Of a stretch of DNA of 13,445 bases, positions 1-8,243 are shown in pieces. Both the position numbers and the translations under genes were made by a program. Origin of the DNA: DASZHJ01 sp035507155 (GTDB taxonomy: Bacteria > Pseudomonadota > Alphaproteobacteria > ATCC43930 > CGMCC-115725); NCBI GenBank assembly GCA_035507155.1, contig DATJOK010000041.1, positions 1 through 13,445 on the forward strand, in the 5' to 3' direction. The notes beneath the pieces were generated by a model, which worked only from the letters and a program-made list of their open reading frames with translations, did not search any database and had not been told where the DNA came from. How positions within the stretch are numbered: position 1 is the stretch's first letter; every line of letters begins with the position of its first letter.

Positions 1-35
1 CCGTCTCGAAGGACGCAGGATGCTTCCGCGGACAG

Positions 36-974
36 CTAACGCTGCATTACCCGCGCCAGCGCCGCTCGCAGCGTCTCCGCGCTCTTCTCGATGCCCTGGC
101 GCTCCTCGGAGGAAAGTTCCGGCTGCAGAACGCGGGTCACGCCGCCGCGACCGACCACGCTCGGCAGCGAGAGGGTGACGCCGAGCTCCCTCTGGAACGA
201 GCCGATCGGGATCACTGCCTGCTCGTCGCGAAGGACCATCTCGGCGATGCGGGCGCAAACCATGCCGATGCCGTACTGGCTGGCGCCGATCCCCTCGATG
301 ATGGTGATGTTGGCGTAGCGCACTTCGCGCTCGATCTCCTCGCGAAAGCCCTCGGCGGAGCCGCCGCGGCGGCGGATCTCCTCCAGCACGGGGATGCCGG
401 CGACGCGGGCGGTCGACCACAGGAAGACCGAGGAGGTGCCGTGCTCGCCCAGCACCTGCGCCTCGACAGCGCCGGCGGCGACGCCCAGCTTCCGCGCGAG
501 GTGGACGCGGAATCGGAGGCTGTCGAGGAAGGTTCCGGTGCTGAGCACGCGATCGTGCCCGGCCGCGCGCCGCGCCACGTCGGCAAGCGGGTCCGGCGGA
601 TCGGTGACGACGAGGATCACCGCCTCGGGCGCGCTCGCCGCGACACGCGGCACGATCTCTTCATAGATGCGCGCGTTGGTCTCCAGCAGGCGGAGCCGGC
701 CCGCCGGGTCGTTGCGGTCGGTGGCGCCGCCACCCTTCTCGTTCACGCCTGCTGTGATCATGACCAGGCCGGCGCCGGCGAGACCCTCGTAATCGCCATC
801 GGCGATCGCCACCGGCGGCGAGAGCGGTGTGCCGTAGCGCATGTCGGTGGCGACGCCCTTGGCGCGCGAGCGGGTCCGGTCCACCAGCACGATCTCGCGC
901 GCGCTGCCGCGCAGCACCGCCGCCATGGCGCAGGCGCTGCCGACCGCTCCCAATCCGACGATGCCGAGCTTCAT
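36..974 (-). CDS. Lactate/malate dehydrogenase family NAD-dependent 2-hydroxyacid dehydrogenase
   Basis: A 312-residue cytosolic enzyme that should interconvert a 2-hydroxy acid and a 2-oxo acid with NAD(H). The N-terminal Rossmann fold is clear: GLGAVGS at 7-13 and D32 at the end of strand 2, which favours NAD over NADP. The catalytic core is present: D151 and R154 in LDSLRFR, and the proton-relay histidine H178 in GEHGTSS. R93 probably matches the mobile-loop arginine of LDH. Two things are odd. The loop between TAG (74-76) and R93 is about eight residues longer than in standard LDH and is glycine-rich. The usual active-site Asn in the V-T-N-P motif is D125 (VTDPPDP). Specificity for lactate or malate is therefore not assured. 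The ATG is preceded by GAGGG. The gene lies 107 bases downstream of dppF on the same strand and may be the last cistron of the dpp operon. The family is certain; the substrate is not. Confidence 0.85.
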   Translation of the reverse strand: MKLGIVGLGAVGSACAMAAVLRGSAREIVLVDRTRSRAKGVATDMRYGTPLSPPVAIADGDYEGLAGAGLVMITAGVNEKGGGATDRNDPAGRLRLLETNARIYEEIVPRVAASAPEAVILVVTDPPDPLADVARRAAGHDRVLSTGTFLDSLRFRVHLARKLGVAAGAVEAQVLGEHGTSSVFLWSTARVAGIPVLEEIRRRGGSAEGFREEIEREVRYANITIIEGIGASQYGIGMVCARIAEMVLRDEQAVIPIGSFQRELGVTLSLPSVVGRGGVTRVLQPELSSEERQGIEKSAETLRAALARVMQR

Positions 975-1081
975 GGCTGATGCCCTCGGGATGCCGCAAT
1001 CTCCGGAGAGATAGGATTCCGCCGCCGGCGGTCAACCGGCCTGCGGAGAAGTCACCGGGAGCGCCGGCAAGATCGCCGGGA

Positions 1082-2044
1082 TCAGGCAAAATTCTCGGCG
1101 TAATGGCAGGCGACGTGACGATCGCCCACCGGCCGTAACGGCGGGCGTTCCGTGCGGCAGCGGTCGGTCGCGTGCGGGCAGCGCGTGTTGAAGGCGCAGC
1201 CCTCGGGCGGGTTGAGCGGCGAGGGGAGCTCGCCCCTCAGCACGATGTGCGCGCGCTTCCTGGCGATGCTGGGCGTGCTCGCCAGCAGCGCCTGGGTGTA
1301 GGGGTGGAGCGGCTGGCGGAAGATCGCATCCTTCTGTCCCTGCTCGACGGCGCGGCCGAGATACATCACCAGGACGTCGTCGGAGACGTGCTGCACCACG
1401 CCCAGATCATGCGAGATGAAGAGGTAGGAGAGCTCGAACTCCACCTGCAGGTCGCGCAGCAGGTTGAGCACCTGCGCCTGGATCGAGACGTCGAGGGCGG
1501 AGACCGGCTCGTCCGCAACCACCAGCTTCGGCCGCAGCATGAGCGCACGGGCGATCGCGATGCGCTGGCGCTGGCCGCCGGAGAACATGTGCGGATAGCG
1601 GTGATAGTGCTCCGGCCGGAGACCCACTTTCGCCATCATGTCGCGGGCCTGCTCGCGCCGCTCGGCTTTCGCCAGGCGGGTGTTGATGACCAGCGGCTCC
1701 TCCAGGATCGCGCCCACCTTCTTGCGCGGGTTGAGCGAGCCGTAGGGGTTCTGGAACACGATCTGCACCGCGCGCCGGAGCGGCGTGCGGTCCTCGCGGG
1801 CGGGCTTCACCGCGTCGCGGCCGATGAGCGTGAGATCGCCGGAGGTCGGCGGCTCGATCAGCGTCACCATGCGCGCGAGCGTCGACTTGCCGCAGCCGGA
1901 TTCGCCCACCACCGCCAGGGTGCGGCCGGCAGCGAGCGAGAAGGAGACGCCGTCCACCGCCTTGAGGAGCCCGGGCTTGGCGAAGACGCCGCGCCGCACG
2001 CGGTAATGTCGCCGGAGCTCCGTTGCCGCCGCGACGGCGCTCAC
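1082..2044 (-). CDS. dppF: Dipeptide ABC transporter ATP-binding protein DppF
   Basis: One of the two different ATPases that power the dipeptide importer at the cytoplasmic face of the inner membrane (320 aa, normal for the family). Visible motifs are Walker A GESGCGKS (47-54), Q-loop Q98 in VFQNPYGSLNP, signature SGGQRQR (155-161), Walker B LVVADEP with catalytic E179, D-loop SALD and switch H212. The C-terminal oligopeptide-transporter extension carries four cysteines (C283, C289, C296, C313). The QNPYGSLNPR wording is typical of the F rather than the D subunit. The start is GTG at 2044: it overlaps the dppD stop in GTGA and has GGGAG seven bases upstream, so translation is probably coupled. 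The substrate is inferred from the DppA-like binding protein in the same operon; the OppF-like fold alone would not distinguish peptide classes. Confidence 0.93.
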   Translation of the reverse strand: MSAVAAATELRRHYRVRRGVFAKPGLLKAVDGVSFSLAAGRTLAVVGESGCGKSTLARMVTLIEPPTSGDLTLIGRDAVKPAREDRTPLRRAVQIVFQNPYGSLNPRKKVGAILEEPLVINTRLAKAERREQARDMMAKVGLRPEHYHRYPHMFSGGQRQRIAIARALMLRPKLVVADEPVSALDVSIQAQVLNLLRDLQVEFELSYLFISHDLGVVQHVSDDVLVMYLGRAVEQGQKDAIFRQPLHPYTQALLASTPSIARKRAHIVLRGELPSPLNPPEGCAFNTRCPHATDRCRTERPPLRPVGDRHVACHYAENFA

Positions 2045-3027
2045 TCGGCGGCTCCCGCGGCGGTGGCGCCGTCGAGCGGATAATGGCAGCGGACCGCGGC
2101 GCCGAGGCGCTGGACCAGCGTCGGCTCGTCGGCGCGGCAGTGCGCGTCGGCATAGCGGCAGCGCGGATTGAAGAGGCAGCCGGTCGGCCGGTCATGCAGG
2201 CCGGGGACCACGCCGGGGATCGTCGGCAGCCGGTTGTGGCCCTGGGCACGCTCCGGGAGCGCCGACAGCAAAGCCGCGGTGTAGGGATGGCGCGGCGCCG
2301 CGAAGAGCCGCTCCGCCGGCTGCTCCTCGACCACTTGGCCGGCGTACATCACCATGACGCGCTGCGCTGTCTCCGCCACCACGCCCATGTTGTGGGTGAT
2401 GAGGATGAGCGCCATCCGCCGCTCGCGCTGGAGCCGCAGCAGCAGATCCAGGATCTGCGCCTGGATGGTGACGTCGAGCGCGGTGGTGGGCTCGTCGGCG
2501 ATGAGGAGGCGCGGGTTGCAGGCGATCGCCATGGCGATCATCACCCGCTGGTTCATGCCGCCGGAAAGCTGATGCGGAAAGGCATCCAGCCGCGATTCCG
2601 GCGCCGGAATCCCCACCTGCTCCAGCAGCTCGATCGCGCGCCGGCGCCGGGCCCGGCGATCGAGCCGCTCGTGCAGGCGCAGCGTCTCGCCGAGCTGGAA
2701 TCCCACGGTGAAGCAGGGGTTGAGGCTGCTGGTGGGCTCCTGGAACACCATCGCCACGTCCTTGCCGGTGATGGCGCGGCGCTCGCGCGGCGAGAGGCCC
2801 ATGAGGTCGCGGCCGGCGAAGCGCAGGCGATCGGCCTTGACCTCGCCGGGATAGGCGACCAGCCCCATCATCGCCAGCATGGTGACGCTCTTGCCGGAGC
2901 CGGATTCGCCGACGATGCCCAGCACCTCGCCTTCCTCGACGCCGAGCGAGACGCGGTCCACCGCCTTCAGGCGTCCGGCGACGCCTGGGAACTCGACGGA
3001 AAGGTTCTCGATCTCGAGGAGCGGCAT
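2041..3027 (-). CDS. dppD: Dipeptide ABC transporter ATP-binding protein DppD
   Basis: The second ATPase of the dipeptide importer (328 aa), which pairs with DppF under the DppB/DppC permease. Motifs are Walker A GESGSGKS (40-47), Q-loop Q96 in VFQEPTSSLNP, signature SGGMNQR (155-161), Walker B LLIADEP with E179, TTALD and H212. QEPTSSLNP is typical of DppD/OppD. The signature has Asn where the family usually has Arg (SGGMRQR); this is unlikely to abolish activity. The C-terminal extension has C284, C290, C297 and C314, with exactly the same spacing as in DppF. I place the start at the ATG at 3027, which overlaps the dppC stop by one base (TGATG). The reading frame stays open far upstream, but only as an out-of-frame shadow inside dppC. 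The protein begins at the usual point, two to three residues before the first ABC strand. Confidence 0.93.
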   Translation of the reverse strand: MPLLEIENLSVEFPGVAGRLKAVDRVSLGVEEGEVLGIVGESGSGKSVTMLAMMGLVAYPGEVKADRLRFAGRDLMGLSPRERRAITGKDVAMVFQEPTSSLNPCFTVGFQLGETLRLHERLDRRARRRRAIELLEQVGIPAPESRLDAFPHQLSGGMNQRVMIAMAIACNPRLLIADEPTTALDVTIQAQILDLLLRLQRERRMALILITHNMGVVAETAQRVMVMYAGQVVEEQPAERLFAAPRHPYTAALLSALPERAQGHNRLPTIPGVVPGLHDRPTGCLFNPRCRYADAHCRADEPTLVQRLGAAVRCHYPLDGATAAGAAE

Positions 3028-3925
3028 CAGCGCTTCAGCTTCGGATCGAGCGCGTCGCGCAGCCCGTCGCCCAGCAGGTTGAAGGCCATCACGGTCACCA
3101 GGATGGCGACGCCCGGAAACGTCACCACCCACCAGGCGCGCAGCACGAACTCGCGGGAATCCGCCAGCATGGTGCCCCATTCCGGGAGCGGCGGCTGCAC
3201 GCCGAGACCGAGGAAGCCCAGCGCCGCGGCGTCGAGGATGGCGGTGGAGAACCCGAGCGTCGCCTGCACGATGAGCGGCGCCATGCAGTTCGGCAGCACG
3301 GTGGAGAACATGAGGCGGAACATGCCGGCGCCGGCGACCTGGGATGCGGTGACGTAGTCCTTGGCGCGCTCGGTGATGACGGCGGCGCGGGTGATGCGGA
3401 CGTAATAGGGAAGGGTGGTGATCGCCACCGCGAAGACCGCATTGATGAGGCCGGGACCGAGGATCGCAACGATGACGATAGCGAGCAGCAGGCTCGGCAA
3501 GGTCAGCAGCGTGTCCATGAGCCGCATGATCGCGATCTCCGGCACGCCGCGCAGGAAGCCGGCGACGAGGCCGAGGAAGGTGCCGGCGAAGAGCGACAGC
3601 GACACCACCACCGTCCCCATGAAAAGGGAGTAGCGCGTGCCGTGAATGAGCCGCGACAGCAGATCGCGGCCGATGGGGTCGGTGCCGAGCGGATAGGTCC
3701 AGCTGCCGCCCTCCTGCCACGCCGGCGGCTTCAGGAAGGCGTCGTCGTGATTGAGGATCGGCGAATGCGGCGAGATCACGTCGGCGAAGACCGCCAGCAG
3801 CACCAGCGTCAGGATCATCAGCAGGCCGCCGAGCGCCCCCTTGTTCTGGGAGAAATAGTGCCAGAACTCCACCAGCGGATGCGGCGGCGCGCCGACGGCG
3901 ACGGGGACGGTCTCGACTTCGGCCG

Positions 3926-3929
<4 letters not shown>
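3027..3929 (-). CDS. dppC: Dipeptide ABC transporter permease DppC
   Basis: Inner-membrane permease subunit (300 aa) that forms the translocation path with DppB. It has the features of the OppC/DppC branch: a cytoplasmic N-terminus, a first membrane helix at about 33-52, then the periplasmic-side motif GTDPIGRD (82-89) that marks this branch, and further hydrophobic segments near 101-127, 140-175, 215-245 and 265-288. The ATPase-contact EAA loop is at about 189-214 (KDYVTASQVAGAG, then VLPN). The C-terminus has the typical GDGLRDALDPKL ending. The ATG at 3929 overlaps the dppB stop in ATGA, and the stop overlaps dppD in TGATG. I prefer this start to any upstream one, because upstream sequence in the frame only shadows dppB. 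There are no missing motifs and the length is normal. Confidence 0.93.
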
Positions 3930-4936
<1,007 letters not shown>

Positions 4937-4991
4937 GGGATAGAATACCAGGACGGATCCGACGGTCTGCCGCCGGGCGTCCGAGAGTGGC

Positions 4992-5019
4992 GGCGCCCGG
5001 CCCAACTGGGCCGGGCGCC
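4992..5019 (-). repeat. GC-rich inverted repeat between dppA and dppB
   Basis: Perfect 13-base arms (4992-5004 and 5007-5019) flank two bases; in RNA this would fold as about 12 G:C-rich pairs with a 4-base loop. It starts 9 bases after the dppA stop and ends 55 bases before the dppB start. No T-run follows on the minus strand, so it is a poor intrinsic terminator. In binding-protein ABC operons such intercistronic hairpins often protect the first cistron's mRNA and let the binding protein be made in excess of the permease. I infer that role here. Confidence 0.7.
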
Positions 5020-5028
5020 ATCACCCCG

Positions 5029-6624
5029 CTACTTCAGATCGACGCCGTAGAAGATGTGCGAGCCGAAGGGACTGAGCTTGAAGTCCTCGACGTTCTTGCG
5101 CACCGCGGCGAACTGGATCGAGTGCGCGATGGTGACCCAGGGCGCCTCCTCCTTGAAGATCACCTGCGCCTGCTTGTAGAGCTTGGTGCGCTCGTTGATG
5201 TCGGTGACGTGCTCGGCCTGGACGACGAGATCGTCGAAAGGCTTGTAGCACCACTTGGCGATGTTGCTGCCGCCGTTGGTGGCATCGCAGCCCAGCAGCA
5301 CGTGCAGGAAGTTGTCGGGATCGCCGTTGTCGCCGGTCCAGCCGAGCTGCGCCATCTGGTGCTCGCCGTTCTGCGCGCGCTTCCGGTACTCGCCCCACTC
5401 GTAGCTCTTGATCTCCGCCTTGATGCCGACCTTGGCGAGATCCGCCTGCATCAGCTCGGCGATCCGCCGGGCGTTCGGGTTGTAGGGACGCTGCACCGGC
5501 ATCGCCCAGAGATCGGTCTCGAAGCCGTTCGGATACCCAGCCTCCGCCAGCAGCTTCTTCGCCGCGGCGGGATCGTAGGGGTAGTCCTTGACGGCGTCGT
5601 TGTAGCTCCACATCACAGGCGGGATCGGGTTCTTCGCCACCACGCCGGCGCCCAGATAGACCGCGTCGATGATCGCCTTCTTGTTGATCGCCATGTTGAT
5701 CGCCTGGCGGACGCGCTTGTCGGTGAACGGCTTCTTCTGGGTCTGGAAGGCGAGATAGCCGATGTTCATGCCCGGCTGCTCGAGCAGCTTCAGGTTGGGA
5801 TCCTTGCGGATTGTGTCGAGGTCGGCCGGGTTCGGGTACGGCATCACCTGGCACTCGTTCGCCTTCAGCTTCTGCAGGCGGACCGAGACGTCAGGCGTGA
5901 TCGCGAAGACGAGGTCGTCGATCTTCGACTTGCCGCGGAAATAGGTCGGGTTCGCCTTGTAGTGGATGGTGGAGTCCTTCTGGTACTGCACCATGATGAA
6001 GGGCCCGGTGCCGACCGGATCCTGGTCGACCTTCTCCGGTGTCCCGGCCTTCATCATGTTGTCGGCGTATTCCTTCGAGGTGATCGAGGCGAAGGCCATG
6101 GCGAGATCGGCGATGAACGGCGCCTCCGCCTGGTTGAGCTCGAACTTCACCGTGTAGTCGTCCACCTTGGTGATCGACTTCAGCAGCTTGTTGAAGCCCA
6201 TATCGTTGAAGTAGCTGTGATTGTCGGAAGTCACCTTGTAGTAGGGATCATCCGGCTTCCATTGCCGATCGAAGCTGAAGATCACGTCGTCGGCGTTGAA
6301 GTCGCGCGTCGGCGTGAAGGTCTTGGTGGTCTGCCACTTGACGCCATGGCGCAGGTGGAAGGTGAAGGTCTTGCCGTCGTTGGAGACGTCGTAGCTCTGG
6401 GCGAGACCCGGCTCGACGTTGGTGGTGCCGCGGGTGAACTGCATCAGCCGGTCGTAGATCTGCTCCGCCGAGGCGTCGAAGGTCGTGCCGGTGGTGTTGA
6501 TCGCCGGGTAGAAGTTTTCCGGACTGCCCTCGGAGCAGTAGACCAGCGTCTTCGCGGATGCGGCATGGGCGCAGCCAAGCGCCAATGCCAGGCCGGCGGT
6601 CGCGGCCAGGAGTTTCGATTTCAT
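5029..6624 (-). CDS. dppA: Periplasmic dipeptide-binding protein DppA
   Basis: Substrate-binding protein of the importer (531 aa; E. coli DppA has 535), captures peptides in the periplasm and delivers them to DppBC. A signal peptide is clear: K2/K4, a hydrophobic core to about 17, then AHAASA with likely cleavage after A24. The mature start KTLVYCSEGSPE, the block MMKAGTPEK (190-198), GTGPF, NECQVMPYPNPAD (256-268), WAMPVQRPYNPNAR (373-386) and GWTGDNGDPDNF (428-439) closely match E. coli DppA as I remember it. This includes the aspartate-rich loop that holds the peptide amino end. The four cysteines C30, C258, C446 and C459 correspond to the two disulfides of E. coli DppA. The ATG has GGGGAG about ten bases upstream. 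It is the first gene of the operon. Known DppA proteins also bind 5-aminolevulinate or haem; the preferred ligand here is not readable. Confidence 0.95.
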   Translation of the reverse strand: MKSKLLAATAGLALALGCAHAASAKTLVYCSEGSPENFYPAINTTGTTFDASAEQIYDRLMQFTRGTTNVEPGLAQSYDVSNDGKTFTFHLRHGVKWQTTKTFTPTRDFNADDVIFSFDRQWKPDDPYYKVTSDNHSYFNDMGFNKLLKSITKVDDYTVKFELNQAEAPFIADLAMAFASITSKEYADNMMKAGTPEKVDQDPVGTGPFIMVQYQKDSTIHYKANPTYFRGKSKIDDLVFAITPDVSVRLQKLKANECQVMPYPNPADLDTIRKDPNLKLLEQPGMNIGYLAFQTQKKPFTDKRVRQAINMAINKKAIIDAVYLGAGVVAKNPIPPVMWSYNDAVKDYPYDPAAAKKLLAEAGYPNGFETDLWAMPVQRPYNPNARRIAELMQADLAKVGIKAEIKSYEWGEYRKRAQNGEHQMAQLGWTGDNGDPDNFLHVLLGCDATNGGSNIAKWCYKPFDDLVVQAEHVTDINERTKLYKQAQVIFKEEAPWVTIAHSIQFAAVRKNVEDFKLSPFGSHIFYGVDLK

Positions 6625-6695
6625 CGGCTTTAGTCTCCCCGTTTAAGCCTGTGGATCGCGCCTGGCCCAGCGCGGGCCGGCACGACATTCCGCCG

Positions 6696-6724
6696 AAACT
6701 ACTGGCGCGTGCGGGGCGCGTCAA
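6696..6724 (-). promoter_or_regulatory. Candidate sigma70-type promoter of the dpp operon
   Basis: Read on the minus strand: TTGACG (6724-6719, five of six consensus -35 bases), a 17-base spacer, then TAGTTT (6701-6696) as a moderate -10. Transcription would begin near 6689, leaving a leader of about 65 bases before dppA. The leader contains a small GGCCC/GGGCC inverted repeat (6664-6678). The -10 match is only fair, so this is a candidate, not a certainty. Confidence 0.4.
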
Positions 6725-6873
6725 TCAGGGCGGGAGGCGGGTGCGGCATCCGCACGAATGCGGCGATGAGGCGGGCCGGCGCCGCGCCGGGAAGCGCCCT
6801 GCCGCGAGCAGAGGTTAGACCCGAGCAGGCAGGAGGAGAAGAAATGGTGGAGCAGTTCCGCGGCACTCCTGTG

Positions 6874-6890
6874 GACTGAGCGCCTCAGTC
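6874..6890 (-). repeat. Short inverted repeat at the end of the SBF-type transporter gene
   Basis: GACTGAG (6874-6880) and CTCAGTC (6884-6890) flank three bases and span the transporter's stop codon (6887-6885). A 7-bp hairpin could form in the RNA, but there is no T-run after it. It may be a weak 3' end structure. The 260 bases between the transporter stop and dppA hold no convincing gene. Confidence 0.35.
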
Positions 6891-7838
6891 GGCGCGCGAG
6901 GCGGCCGCCGCGCTGGCGCTGAAGCGGCGATAGAAGGGCGCCAGCGCCGCCGGCAGCAGATAGACGGGAAGCTGAGTGCAGGTGAAGAACAGCAGCAGGT
7001 CGGGAGATGCTGCGGCGCCGACGCTTGCCCAGACGATGGCGGTGTTCTTGTTGCCGCCGATGAGGCCGATGGTGAGGGCGTTCGGGGCATCGAGGAGGGA
7101 GAACAGCAGGAAGCTCACGCCCTGCAGGAGCAGGCTGATGCCGAGCGCGCTCGCGGAATAGACCAGCACCGTCACCGGCTCGGCGGCGATCCGCGCCCAC
7201 ATCCCGTCCATGATGGCGATCGCGAACATCACCAGCAGGATCACGTTCGCGCCGTTGATCTCGGTGCGGTAGCGCGTCAGCCGCTCAGGCCGGGCAAAAT
7301 GCCGGATCAGCGCCGAGACCGCGGCGGCGCCGACGATGAAGAAGGCGAGCCGCGCCATCAGCGGCAGGATGCCGATCGCGAGCTTGAGGCCGATGAGGCC
7401 GAGCAGCAGCGGCGGCAGAGTGAGCGGCACCAGGAAGGTGCCGGCGATCATCACCAGCAGCGAGAGCGCGGCGTCGAGCCCCATCAGCAGCGCGATCGAC
7501 GGCAGCGACATCAGCGGCGGCGCCGCCGCCCAGAGCACCAGCCCTTGCGCCAGCCCCTGCGGCAGATCGAGAGCGCGCACCGCGAGCGCGATCAGGACCG
7601 GAGAGAGGATCAGCACCCAGAGCACGATGACCGCGACGCGGCCCGGCCGGCGCGCATGGAGCCGCACCCTGGGCCAATCGATGCTCAGCATGATCGCCGT
7701 CGTCATCAGGAAGATGAGCGGCGAGAACAGCGGCTTGATCGCATGCGCCACCGGCGGCAGCGCCAGGCCGACGAAAAGGCCACTGGCGAGGAAGCCGGCG
7801 CCGTTGCGGCCCAGGAAGGCGAGACAGCGAAGAAGCAT
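6885..7838 (-). CDS. Bile acid:sodium symporter-like (SBF/BASS superfamily) membrane transporter
   Basis: A very hydrophobic 317-residue protein with about nine or ten membrane helices (roughly 15-33, 38-53, 67-90, 97-120, 124-150, 153-178, 197-213, 220-247, 253-275, 280-302). The segment WAAAPPLMSLPSIALLMGLDAALSL is built like the APP-x-S-x-P half-helix of SBF proteins. GGNKNTAIVWAS (261-272) resembles the broken-helix crossover with a conserved Asn near the substrate site in the BASS fold. Proteins of this superfamily move organic anions, pyruvate, pantothenate or arsenite, usually with sodium. I cannot name the substrate. The protein ends in an Ala/Ser-rich tail. The ATG at 7838 has no clear Shine-Dalgarno and the true start could be elsewhere, but residues 1-10 lead straight into the first helix. 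It is preceded by 80 bases after the DUF2218 gene, so it may be co-transcribed with it. Confidence 0.7.
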   Translation of the reverse strand: MLLRCLAFLGRNGAGFLASGLFVGLALPPVAHAIKPLFSPLIFLMTTAIMLSIDWPRVRLHARRPGRVAVIVLWVLILSPVLIALAVRALDLPQGLAQGLVLWAAAPPLMSLPSIALLMGLDAALSLLVMIAGTFLVPLTLPPLLLGLIGLKLAIGILPLMARLAFFIVGAAAVSALIRHFARPERLTRYRTEINGANVILLVMFAIAIMDGMWARIAAEPVTVLVYSASALGISLLLQGVSFLLFSLLDAPNALTIGLIGGNKNTAIVWASVGAAASPDLLLFFTCTQLPVYLLPAALAPFYRRFSASAAAASRAD

Positions 7839-7918
7839 CGGACCGCGGTGAAGGGGCAGGGGATCGCGCGGACGCTACCCTGCCGCCTCGCCGCCGTCCA
7901 TTGGCTGCACCCGCGGCC

Positions 7919-8206
7919 TCACCCCTGACGTAGCCAGCGGATCTCGGGCTGGTCGCGGAAGGCGAAGCGGGCGAGATGGCTGTCGATCACCGCCTGGACG
8001 CGCGCAAGTGCCGCCTCGTCGGCGGCTTCGGCGCGCATCACCAGGAGATCGGCGCTCGCCTCCAGCGCGCAGACGCCGGCCGGGAACTCGATGCGGCCCC
8101 CGGCCTCGTTCTCAGTCACCGGGATCTTGTGGGCGAAGTGCTTGCAGAGCTGGCCGAGATAGCGGCGCGCCATCGCGGTCGAGACGCGGGCTTCGGATGA
8201 AAGCAT
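7919..8206 (-). CDS. DUF2218 domain protein
   Basis: A 95-residue soluble protein consisting of one DUF2218 domain. Typical wording includes ARRYLGQLCKHFAHKIPV (14-31), GRIEFPAGVCALEA (37-50) and SHLARFAFRDQPEIRW near the end. The function of this domain is not established. It occurs alone, or fused or adjacent to siderophore-interacting FAD-dependent ferric reductases, and often beside PadR regulators, so a role in iron/siderophore handling is an inference from context. CAGGAG lies six bases before the ATG at 8206. It follows padR by 27 bases and is surely in the same transcript. No FAD-binding reductase gene is present in this window, so here the domain stands alone. Confidence 0.85.
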   Translation of the reverse strand: MLSSEARVSTAMARRYLGQLCKHFAHKIPVTENEAGGRIEFPAGVCALEASADLLVMRAEAADEAALARVQAVIDSHLARFAFRDQPEIRWLRQG

Positions 8207-8226
8207 GTGAGGCTCCTGTCGCGGGC

Positions 8227-8243
8227 GCAGAGCTCAGCTCTGC
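8227..8243. repeat. Palindrome over the padR stop codon
   Basis: Eight-base arms GCAGAGCT (8227-8234) and AGCTCTGC (8236-8243) around one base, covering the padR stop (8236-8234). It sits in the 27-base gap before the DUF2218 gene. It could form a small hairpin between the two cistrons, but it is short and may be chance. Confidence 0.3.

Noticed and set aside
1000..1009. Ten-base palindrome TCTCCGGAGA before the dehydrogenase gene
   Set aside because: Short, GC-rich and easily due to chance in this composition; no associated regulator or promoter.
2023..3357. Plus-strand frame opposite dppD and dppC
   Set aside because: Antisense shadow of two certain genes; it has no motifs of its own.
4937..5005. 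Upstream TTG start for dppB
   Set aside because: It would begin inside the dppA-dppB hairpin and add 23 non-homologous residues before the standard DppB N-terminus.
6553..6624. Lipoprotein signal in DppA (Cys18)
   Set aside because: The residues before C18 (A-L-G) do not fit a good lipobox, and AHAASA six residues later is a standard signal peptidase I site.
4987..6633. Long open frame on the plus strand opposite dppA
   Set aside because: It is the antisense of a clear dppA gene. It is rich in Val/Leu/Arg/Asp/His as expected from reading GC-rich codons backwards, and matches no family.
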